The notes beneath the pieces were generated by a model, which was not told where the DNA came from, did not search any database, and saw only the letters and a program-made list of their open reading frames with translations. This document shows, one piece after another, positions 1 to 8,700 of a stretch of DNA of 64,000 nt. Source of the stretch: Hymenopus coronatus (Eukaryota; Arthropoda; Insecta; Mantodea; Hymenopodidae); assembly GCA_030762935.1 (NCBI GenBank), contig CM060890.1:153298129-153362128 (forward strand). The letters are read 5' to 3'. Position 1 is the first letter of the stretch. The number at the start of each line of letters is the position of its first letter. The translations under genes were made by a program, and so were the position numbers.

Positions 1-824
1 TTAATTTTATTATTTTTGTTACGGTAATTATTGTTGTCATTATTATTACTGTTATTTTTGTTATTCTGATTACTGTTATTGATGTTGTGGTGATTATTAT
101 TACTGTTATTGTTATTGTTGTTGTTGTTATTACCGTTAGTATTGTTGTTATTATTAGTGTTATTATTGTTTTATTATTATTGCTATTATTGTTGTTATTA
201 TTATTACTGTTATTATTGTTGTTATTAGTATTATTACGGTAATTATTTTTGTTATTATTTTAACTGTTATTATTGTTGTTATTATTATTACTGTTATTAT
301 TGTTGTTATTATTATTAATGTTATTACTGTTATTATATTTATTACGGTAATTATTGTTGTTATTATTATTACTGTTATTATTGTTGTTATTATTGGTATT
401 GTTATTATTGTTGTTATTATTAAAACTGTTATTGTTCTTATTATTGTTGCTGTCATTATTGTTTTTATGTTATTATTACTGTTATTATTGTTATTATTGT
501 TATTGCTATTATTGTTGTTATTATGAGTATTACTGTTATTATTGTTCTTATTATTACTGTTATTGTTGTTATTATTTTTTATCGTTTTTATTGTTGTAGT
601 TATTATTATTGTTGTTATTTTTATGTTATTATTGTTGTTAGTATTGCTATGACTATTATTGTTGTTATTATTGTTATTGTTATTATTGTTGTTATTATTA
701 CATTTATTATTGTTCTTATTATTACTGTTATTATTGTTATTATTGTGATTATTACTATTATTATTGTTGTTATTATTTTTGTTGATGTTATTTTTATTGT
801 TATTATTGTTGTGGTTATTATGAT

Positions 825-855
<31 letters not shown>

Positions 856-931
856 GTTATTATTGTTATTATTGCTATTACTATAATTGTTGCTATTATT
901 GATATTATTGTTATTATTATCATTATCATCA

Positions 932-983
<52 letters not shown>

Positions 984-993
984 CATTATTACT
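1..993. repeat. TTA/TTG trinucleotide microsatellite
   Basis: Almost every triplet is TTA, TTG or a one-base variant (TTC, CTG, ACG). The plus strand is very poor in C. Around 262-330 a longer unit of 27 bp is visible, in which ACTG is followed by blocks of TTA and TTG triplets, so the tract also expanded by copying multi-triplet blocks. A pure TTA run lies at about 934-982, and the tract ends where ordinary sequence begins near 994. Open frames across it encode only runs of Ile, Leu or Val and are by-products of the repeat. The left edge is cut by the window. Confidence 0.97.
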
Positions 994-1684
994 ATGCTCC
1001 CATCAGCAGAAGTTCGCTATATCATAACATCAATACGGGCGCACTTTTAATTCTGCGCTAAACCCCAAATATCACCACCTACATAGTGGAAAGAGAAGGT
1101 GACCCAAAGATTCGAGTTTTCACCGGAAATGCATTTAAGAAAAATATCCGTGTGTGTACTTGGGCAGCATAGCTCAAAAATGAATAGACCGTTAAATACC
1201 AGAAATAATACTTATCTTTGATATCTTCCAAAGATGCAACACCAAGGTTTTCAAGAAAATCCCCTTACCACAAACTATCTTTACATGGAACAATTTTCGA
1301 AAATGACTAACGATTTTGATTAAAATAGCGCATGTTTAAGATATTTTTATGACAAACGAAATGTATATCTTGAATATTCATAGCGTCTGAAGACCTCTTC
1401 ATTCTGGATGACTTTTTTAGAACTGGATACCATAAGAGATTGATAAAAACTGACTACACAGAAAATGTAGATCTCACTAAAGCATATAATTTATGTCATA
1501 TACTTTTTTTTATACAGTTAACCCTTTTCAACATATTCCGCATTATTAGTTTCAATTTTAGCCACTGGAATTTTTCTCAAACGAAAAGACATTTCTCGTT
1601 TGTTTACTCCTGCAAACAAAAAGATTGGAATTTTAATCGTTTCACATAGCGACCGGGATTTAAAAGACCAGGCTATCGCTTTAG
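994..1684. other. Unrecognised non-coding sequence
   Basis: AT-rich sequence with no recognisable gene. The longest open frame (1440-1649, plus, 69 codons) has low-complexity Phe/Ile-rich content and no motif I know. Two small inverted repeats occur close together: AAACGA/TCGTTT at 1579-1601 and TTTGTTT/AAACAAA at 1599-1620. They may be chance products of base composition. Confidence 0.6.
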
Positions 1685-2010
1685 CCTGTGCATTTTCTTA
1701 TTTCCCTTTTACTTGTAAGGAAGCAAGTAATAAGACTAATTCTGTTTATCTTTATCTTGATTAGCATGATGTAGATAACAGATTCATGTTTTGAATTAAA
1801 GGTTTGTTTGCCGAACAGCTGGAGGACATCATGTGAACGGAACACATTAGATGTTTTCCCTTCTACTTACAAGGGACCATGTAATAAGGATTATTTCTGT
1901 TGTGGTTTATCTCGTTAGCATACTGTCGACAAAAGATTAACAATAATTTGTTACAGAGATGTAGAGAAAGTCATGTGAATGGAACACTTCAGATTTTTCT
2001 GCACATTTGA
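1685..2010. repeat. Degenerate tandem repeat, about 142-154 bp period
   Basis: Two diverged copies and the start of a third. Matching anchors are TTTCCC followed by CTACTT or TTACTT (1701 and 1855), TTAGCAT (1761 and 1915) and CATGTGAA (1830 and 1972). The anchors give spacings of 154, 154 and 142, so there is an internal indel. The copies are old, with many substitutions. No relation to the other tandem repeats in the window was seen. Confidence 0.7.
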
Positions 2011-2556
2011 AGGAAACTCAGTCGTGCCAACGCCCAGAGTAAGAGCAGTAAAATATTGAAACACTAAGAAGGTAAGACGGCATCAGGATGACCAGAGTTG
2101 GTACACTCTAAACTGAAGCGTTATCCTTTTCTGCACAAGGTGTCCCCCTCCATTACGCTATAATGCAGGTGCTTATCAAGTAGTGCAGTTGACCTTTCAT
2201 TTGCTCTTGAGGGACAAAAGCTAAACATTGCGAGCTCATAACGATCCTGTTCTTATATCTGCTCTAGTTTTATCTACTGATGCATGTTCCAAAAGGCACC
2301 GAACCAATATACGTCATCAAAATGTATCATGATCAGCAAGAATTAGGTAGTTACCCAGTAACAAAGTCACGTGCCTGACCCGGATCCGCGTGCTTTAGCA
2401 GTGTTTCATGACACATCGACATGCTGCAAGGGTTAGCTAACATTTAGGGATTACTTCTGATACAAAACCTTGCTAAAATACTAATACCGTTTGTTTATTC
2501 TTGCAACCTACGATTTCATCATTCAGAGCAAGAATGACTGGGAAACTGATAAAACT
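2011..2556. other. Unrecognised non-coding sequence
   Basis: No long open frame, RNA gene or repeat was recognised. This is mixed-composition sequence between two small tandem repeat arrays. It may be old transposon debris, but no termini were found. Confidence 0.5.
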
Positions 2557-2804
2557 GATGTTGAGATCAGCAACTGACCGCGAAGACAGGAACGTTACAA
2601 AAGGACTGTAGATAAAGTGATGTTGAGATCAGCAACTGACCACGAAGACAGGAACGTTACAAAAGGACTGTAGATAAAGTGATGTTGAGATCAGCAACTG
2701 ACCACGAAGACAGGAACGTTACAAAAGGACTGTAGATAAACTGATGTTGAGATCAGCAACTGACCACGAAGACAGGAACGTTACAAAAGGACTGTAGATA
2801 TAGT
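2557..2804. repeat. 62-bp tandem repeat, four copies
   Basis: Copies start at 2557, 2619, 2681 and 2743, each exactly 62 bp and each opening with GATGTTGAGATCAGC. They differ at very few positions: GACCGCG in the first versus GACCACG in the others, and AAAGTGATG versus AAACTGATG at the junction before the fourth. The near identity shows recent expansion, in contrast with the older repeat at 1685-2010. Confidence 0.97.
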
Positions 2805-3244
2805 GCAGATCCCTTTTCAGGTAAAATAACAACTTCATTTTATTGTTTTAACTGTTAATGATACGTTTAACACCAAGTTCACTAACAGATACTTGGGCTC
2901 ATTTGTGCTTCACAATGTCAACATTATCCGCCTCGTAAGTAGTGTTTGGAGTAGGTAACTGTGATTTGCCCCCTTACCTGAAAGCTAGGACAGGTAACAA
3001 ACAAGCGTTTGTTATCATGAAATTGTTGTGTGAGTCACCAGAGTATCGCGCGCTGCATAACTGTCAACCTCGAGAGGCTGCCACTGGTTCAGGTGTAAGA
3101 CATGAGGGGACCAAGATAGCTTCACCACCATTCTCTAATAATTACATTACCTAAAAGCAAGGGATTCGTTCCCTTCGATACAGTGTATGAAACGAAAAGC
3201 AAAATACCAATACTCACTGCATTCATGAAAAAATAGTTTAGGAA
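2805..3244. other. Unrecognised non-coding sequence
   Basis: No gene recognised. An open frame at 2942-3154 (plus, 70 codons) has mixed amino-acid content but no known motif and no support. A short hairpin, AAGGGA / TCCCTT with a small TTCGT loop, lies near 3159-3175. The next repeat array begins at the right end. Confidence 0.5.
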
Positions 3245-3359
3245 AACAGATCCTTATACACTCAGATAGAAAGATTGCTCTCTTATCAGTCATAAAGTTA
3301 CATCAGGACAATAAATATTGTCAATGGCCTCACAGAACAGATCCTTATACACTTAGATA
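3245..3359. repeat. 91-bp tandem repeat, left part (interrupted)
   Basis: A full unit runs 3245-3335. A second begins at 3336 with the same AACAGATCCTTATAC opening and stops at 3359, where a transposon is inserted. The rest of this second unit is found at 5516-5582 beyond the transposon: 24 bp plus 67 bp gives exactly 91 bp. The TA at 3358-3359 is the left target-site duplicate. Confidence 0.9.
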
Positions 3360-3396
3360 TAATGTGTGTCAATTTAGTTCTGTCCTGATGTCAACA
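3360..3396 (+). repeat. Left terminal inverted repeat
   Basis: Pairs with the reverse complement of 5477-5513. The best part reads TGTCAA, one mismatch, TTAGTTC, one mismatch, then GTCCTGATGTCAACA. The outer seven bases (3360-3366) match less well. On the right side the pairing continues with CATGGGAG directly after this block; on the left CATGGGAG occurs only after about 40 more bases (near 3437), so one arm gained or lost about 40 bp. Confidence 0.88.
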
Positions 3397-3466
3397 ACAA
3401 GGCGGAGCTGGCTCAACTCGCCGCGTCTTAACGCTACATGGGAGCACATAAGTTTTGAAACACTAG

Positions 3467-3468
<2 letters not shown>

Positions 3469-3533
<65 letters not shown>
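3469..3533. repeat. AT dinucleotide tract, about 32 repeats
   Basis: An uninterrupted run of AT/TA steps of about 65 bp inside the transposon. It is bordered by TAGCG on the left and GCGGCGCTA on the right, which carries the complementary CGCTA. The whole segment could fold back as a hairpin or cruciform. Confidence 0.98.
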
Positions 3534-3534
<1 letters not shown>

Positions 3535-3714
3535 CGGCGCTAACTTGTTGACAAAAAATCGAGTTTAGTAACACATTAAATCTATAAGTTACAACATTAA
3601 TGGTATCGTGCGGAAGCATAATGGTTACCTCTAATCGGAATCTCATCTCATCTCCCGATATATGTTCGCAGTCGCTTGAACTGCTACAAGTCCATCCAGG
3701 TGCCACAGCGAACC

Positions 3715-4790
3715 TCACTCAGCGCCTTTCATCTGACTCCAGATTAGCTCGATTGGATTAAGTCTACAATGGTACCTCAGAATGGTTGCTGCCTCATCCA
3801 CAGCGCACTTATCGAATTGTGTTCTCACATTTTTTACAATGACTACCATCTCGGCACTAAACTCACAAGCCACTTAATAATGTCATATTTCCTCCAAGAC
3901 ATATTGGGGACGCTTTCTGCTTTAACACTGTGGTAGCTAGCGTTATCTAATACGATAACGGAGTTAGGCTCAAGTTTCGGAAGGACAGATTGAAACCACC
4001 GAAGAAAAACGTCACCAGTCATTTCTTCTTGAAAGTCCTTGGTGCTTTTGGATTCAAAAGTCAATAAACCACCGTCTACAAAACCAGTTCCGCTTCCAAT
4101 GTCAACTATGATGAGTCTTCTTCCTTTGCCTGTTGGTTCTTTCAGACCTGTGGAGAGACCAGAGAGAAATGCTAGTTTTTATCTCTCACGGCTGTATCAC
4201 ACCAAGCTGAAGAAGTTGTATATCCCTCATTCAGCCAAGTGTCGTCAAGGAAGTACATTTTGCGGCCCTCACTGCGAAAAGCTTTGATCTGCCGCAAATA
4301 TTGACTTCTCCACATCTCAATGTCGTCTCTGTCCACCATAACTGATTTCCGCCCTCGCGATTGAAATTTAAATCCGATATCAATCAGCAACCTGTGGAGA
4401 GTACTTCGTGAGAAACGTGGCAATTCTGTGTCAGAATTTACTGCATGCAAACTTTTATTCAGAGTTGATACTTCATTTCTGAAAAAACAATCATTAACTT
4501 TACCGCGAATAGCACTTTTCGCAAAATCATCGTATTTCTCCGAACGTTTTTTACGTTTACGCGATTTTCCGGGTGTTCTTAGGCCTCCGGAAGCTTGCTA
4601 TTCCATTCTAACACTATGTACACTAAATGCAGAAACGCCAAGGAGATCACCCGTTTCTTTTTCCATATTCTTTATGGCCGATTCGGGGTTTCTTTCTTTA
4701 AGCACCGCGAAACAATGCGCGACCATTCGCCTCTCGACACTTTCAAAGGCTTGCCTCGGTAGTGTTTTATTACGGCTGAAGCACCGGTTT
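3715..4790 (-). pseudogene. Broken DDE transposase, IS630-Tc1-mariner type
   Basis: In life this enzyme would cut and paste the surrounding transposon at TA sites using a DDE catalytic triad. Reading the minus strand from about 4790, the N-terminal DNA-binding part includes RRMVAHCF and a helix-turn-helix-like stretch, with an in-frame TAG at 4598-4600. The frame then runs through FSRSTLHRLL and a charged linker to LDDTW, whose first Asp (codon 4244-4246) fits the first catalytic D. It hits a stop at about 4170. In another frame, roughly 4150-3843, come GKGRRLIIVD and VIVLDNASYHS, whose Asp (3945-3947) fits the second catalytic D. A third piece carries YHCRLNPIELIW, whose Glu (3748-3750) fits the last catalytic residue, and ends at a TGA at 3715-3717. 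The distance from the second D to the final E, about 66 codons, seems shorter than I recall for relatives, so a deletion is likely. I saw no clear start codon; an upstream intron cannot be excluded. Relatives are common in ticks and insects (from memory). Confidence 0.88.
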
Positions 4791-4923
4791 GTTCCAAGAT
4801 TAAAAACTTACTGCTTTTAAACTGCGTATAGCAAGTCCCCTGGGCTTGTGAGGCGTGCGAGATGTACAGGAAATACAGTCTTAAATAACACATTATCAGA
4901 AGCGACTCTGCATTATAAACCAT

Positions 4924-5400
4924 AACAGGTTACTCAGCACTCACCTCGAGAATTAGCGGTTGTTTAAGAGAGCTGTCTGGTACAGGCTTGTAACTTATTG
5001 TGTACATAATACCAGTGTCCTTTAATAATATAAGTTAGCTGCATTTTATTTAACAGTAATAAGTGCATAAAGTCAATATATAATTTCGCCTGTCTTCTGT
5101 CTAATCTATAAGTTTTTTATAGAGTGTGTACGTCTGTTGTAAACATTCCTTTCAGAATTCACGAACCCAGAGCCACCTGCTTGGTATGTATCGGGTATGG
5201 ATAAAATGTTGGGCTATTAACTTTTATAACTATCGAAACATTTGCATACCATTCTCTCCGAAACTAACTCGCGCAGCGCAGTGATCTGAAAACTATTACA
5301 GTACTGTACTTTTAGGAGGCTGTTACAATATGCATCCACGTAAAAGTTAACACCCATTACCTTCCCTGAACCAATCAACAGCCTAACGCTCTTCTGCTTC
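4924..5400. other. Transposon interior with no gene seen
   Basis: AT-rich sequence upstream of the transposase remnant and inside the transposon. It would hold the promoter and 5' untranslated part of the transposase if they survive, but no core promoter was identified with confidence. Confidence 0.5.
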
Positions 5401-5406
5401 AGTATA

Positions 5407-5420
5407 TCTGTCTGTCTCTG

Positions 5421-5455
<35 letters not shown>

Positions 5456-5473
5456 ATGTCTCTCTTCCCTCCC
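5407..5473. repeat. TC-rich dinucleotide tract
   Basis: Pyrimidine-rich run made of TC and TG steps, with a pure TC section at about 5429-5455. It lies just inside the right terminal repeat of the transposon and ends next to TTCCCTCCC. Confidence 0.96.
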
Positions 5474-5476
5474 ATG

Positions 5477-5513
5477 TGTTGACATCAGGACTGAACTAAC
5501 TTGACATAGACTA
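5477..5513 (-). repeat. Right terminal inverted repeat
   Basis: Reverse complement of 3360-3396, with two mismatches across the inner 29-30 bases and three more in the outer seven. It contains TGTTGACATCAGGAC and ends CTAACTTGACATAGACTA. It is followed by TA at 5514-5515, the right target-site duplicate. Confidence 0.88.
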
Positions 5514-5769
5514 TAGTAAGAGTGCACTCTTATTGGTTATAATTTTACATCAGGACATAAAATAAGGTCAATGACCTGGCGTAACAGATTTTTATACACT
5601 CAGGAAGAAAGACTGGAATCTCATTAGTCATAAGGTTACATAAGGACACTAAATATGGTCAATGACCTGGCAGAACAGATCCTTATACATTCAAATAATA
5701 AGACTGCAATCTAATTGGTCAAAAGGTTATAACAGCCCAATAATTAGGCTCAATAACCTGGATATATCA
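5514..5769. repeat. 91-bp tandem repeat, right part
   Basis: Positions 5514-5515 are the right TA duplicate. The interrupted unit finishes at 5582. Complete or nearly complete units start at 5583 and 5674, giving a 91-bp step. GGTCAATGACC or a variant marks the end of each unit (5566, 5657, and a diverged form at 5747). The last unit fades out at about 5764, where the 76-bp satellite begins. The two repeats share no obvious sequence. Confidence 0.88.
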
Positions 5770-8700
5770 GGACGAGCTTCTTGAAGACTACACGGTGAGT
5801 GTTTACATTATAGTATGAGAAACTAGCACACTCTAGAGAAGCAAAGACGAGCCTCTTGAAGACTAATCGGTGAGTGTAAACATTATAGAATGAGAAACTA
5901 GCACACTCTAAAGAAGGTAAATAGGGACTTCTTGAAGACTTCACGGTGAGTGTTTACATTATAGTATGAGAAACTAGCACACTCTAGAGAAGGTAAAGAC
6001 GAGCTTCTTGAAACTACACGGTGAGTGTTTACATTATAGTATGAGAAACTACCACCCTCTATAGAAGCTAAATACGGACTTCTATAAGACTACACGGTGA
6101 GTGTTTACATTATAGTATGAGAAACTAGCACACTCTAGAGAAGGTAAAGACGAGCTTCTTGAAACTACACGGTGAGTGTTTACATTATAGTATGAGAAAC
6201 TAGCACCCTCTATAGAAGCTAAATACGGACTTCTATAAGACTACACGGTGAGTGTTTACATTATACTATGAGAAACTTGCACGCCTTAGAGAAGGTAAAG
6301 ACGAGCTTCTTGAAGACTTCACGGTGAGTGTTTACATTATAGTATGAATAACTAGCACGCTCTAGAGAAGGTAAAGACGTGCTTCCTGAAGATTACACGG
6401 TGAGTGTTTACATTATAGTATGAGAAACTAGCACGCTCTAGAGAAGGTAACGACGAGCTTCGTGAAGACTTCACGGTGAGTGTTTACATTATAGTATGAG
6501 AAACTAGCACGCTCTAGAGAAGGAAAGGACGAGCTTCTTGAAGACTTCACGGTGAGTGTTTACATTATAGTATGAGAAACTAGCACGCTCTAGAGAAGGT
6601 AACGACGAGCTTCTTGAAGACTTCATGGTGAGTGTTTACATTATTGTATAAGAAACTAGCACGCTCTAGAGAAGGAAAGGACGAGCTTCTTGAAGACTTC
6701 ACGGTGAGTGTTTACATTATAGTATGAGAAACTAGCACGCTCTAGAGAAGGTAACGACGAGCTTCTTGAAGACTTCATGGTGAGTGTTTACATTATTGTA
6801 TAAGAAACTAGCACGCTCTAGAGAAGGAAAGGACGAGCTTCTTGAAGACTTCACGGTGAGTGTTTACATTATAGTATGAGAAACTAGCACACTCTAGAGA
6901 AGGTAAAGACGAGCTTCTTGAAACTACACGGTGAGTGTTTACATTATAGTATGAGAAACTAGCACCCTCTATAGAAGCTAAATACGGACTTCTATAAGAC
7001 TACACGGTGAGTGTTTACATTATACTATGAGAAACTTGCACGCCTTAGAGAAGGTAAAGACGAGCTTCTTGAAGACTTCACGGTGAGTGTTTACATTATA
7101 GTATGAATAACTAGCACGCTCTAGAGAAGGTAAAGACGTGCTTCCTGAAGATTACACGGTGAGTGTTTACATTATAGTATGAGAAACTAGCACGCTCTAG
7201 AGAAGGTAACGACGAGCTTCTTGAAGACTTCATGGTGAGTGTTTACATTATTGTATGAGAAACTAGCACGCTCTAGAGAAGGAAAGGACGAGCTTCTTGA
7301 AGACTTCAGGGTGAGTGTTTACATTATAGTATGAGAAACTAATACGCTCTAGAGAAGCTAAAGACGAGCTTCTTGAAACTACACGGTGAGTGTTTACATT
7401 ATAGTATGAGAAACTAGCACACTCTAGAGAAGGTAAAGACGAGCTTCTTGAAGACTATACGGTGAGTGTTTACATTATAGTATGAGAAACTAGCACGCTC
7501 TACAGAAGGTAAAGACGCGCTTCCTGAAGACTACTTAGTCAGTGTTTGCATTATATTATGAGAAACTTGCACGCTATAGAGAAGGTAAAGACGAACTCCT
7601 TTTAGACTTCACGGTGAGTGTTAACATTATAGTATGAGAAACTAGCTCGCTCAATAGAAGGTAAAGACGAGCTTCCTGAAGACTACACGGTGAGTGTTTA
7701 CATTATAGTATGAGAAACTAGCACGCTCTTGAGAAGGTAAAGACGAGCTTCTTGAAGACTACAGGGTGAGTGTTCACATTATAGTATGAGAAACTAGCAC
7801 GCTCTAGAGAAGGTAAAGACGAGCTTCTTGAAGACTATACGGTGAGTGTTTACATTATAGTATGAGAAACTAGCACGCTCTAGAGAAGGTAAAGACGAGC
7901 TTCTTGAAGACTACACGGTGAGTGTTTACATTATAGTATGAGAAACTAGCACACACTAGAGAAGGTAAGGACGAGCTTCTTGAAGACTACACGGTGATTG
8001 TTTACATTATAGTATGAGAAACTAGCTCGCTATAGAGACGGTAAAGACGAACTCCTTTTAGACTTCACGGTGAGTGTTAACATTATAGTATGAGAAACTA
8101 GCTCGCTCTATAGAAGGTAAAGACTCGCTTCCTGAAGACTACACGGTGAGTGTTTACATTATAGTATGAGAAACTAGCACGCTCTAGAGAAGGTAAAGAC
8201 GACCTTCTTGAAGACTTCACGGTGAGTGTTTACATTATAATATGAGAAACTAGCACGCTTTAGAGAAGGTAAAGACGCGCTTCCTGAAGACTACACGGTG
8301 AGTGTTTACATTATAGTATGAGAAACTAGCACGCTCTAGGGAAGGTAAAGACGAGCTTCTTGAAGACTATACGGTGAGTGTTTACATTATAGTATGAGAA
8401 ACTAGCACGCTCTAGAGAAGGTAAAGACGAGCTTCTTGAAGACTACACGGTGAGTGTTTACATTATAGTATGAGAAACTAGTACACACTAGAGAAGGTAA
8501 AAACGAGCTTCTTGAAGACTACACAGTGATTGTTTACATTATAGTATGATAAACTAGCACGCTCTAGAGAAGGTAAGGACGAGCTTCTTGAAGACTTCAC
8601 GGTGAGTGTTTACGTTATAGTATGAGAAACTAGCACGCTATAGAGACGGTAAAGACGAGCTTCTTGAAGACTACACGGTAGGTGTTTACATTATAGTATT

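Larger units (their letters stand above)
3360..5513 (-). mobile_element. Degenerate IS630-Tc1-mariner transposon, 2,154 bp
   Basis: The element is bounded by inverted terminal repeats and flanked by TA at 3358-3359 and 5514-5515, the target used by this superfamily. It sits inside a 91-bp tandem repeat, and excising it with one TA restores an exact unit, which fixes the ends. It holds a broken transposase on the minus strand (3715 to about 4790), an AT dinucleotide tract and a TC-rich tract. About 500 bp between the transposase and the right end (4924-5400) shows no other gene. The element cannot move by itself because its transposase has stops and frame changes. A TATA duplication with termini two bases further in is also possible, since TATA occurs at both ends. 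Confidence 0.88.

Noticed and set aside
163..1050. Open frames of 80-175 codons on both strands of the microsatellite
   Set aside because: They encode only Ile, Leu, Val and Thr runs produced by the triplet repeat, and frames overlap on both strands.
1440..1649. 69-codon open frame
   Set aside because: Low-complexity product without a known motif, in AT-rich sequence where frames of this length arise by chance.
2942..3154. 70-codon open frame
   Set aside because: No recognised motif and no supporting neighbours; treated as chance.
3434..3718. 94-codon minus-strand frame
   Set aside because: Its second half is a Tyr-Ile run translated from the AT tract; the first part overlaps the end of the transposase in a different frame.
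4039..4820. Plus-strand open frames of 82 and 130 codons
   Set aside because: They lie opposite the transposase remnant and are its shadows; the conserved motifs read on the minus strand.
3245..5769. The 91-bp repeat as the ancestor of the 76-bp satellite
   Set aside because: The two units share no clear sequence beyond short chance matches, although they lie next to each other.
5750..5944. 64-codon minus-strand frame at the left edge of the array
   Set aside because: Translation of the first satellite monomers; no codon-level conservation or start context.
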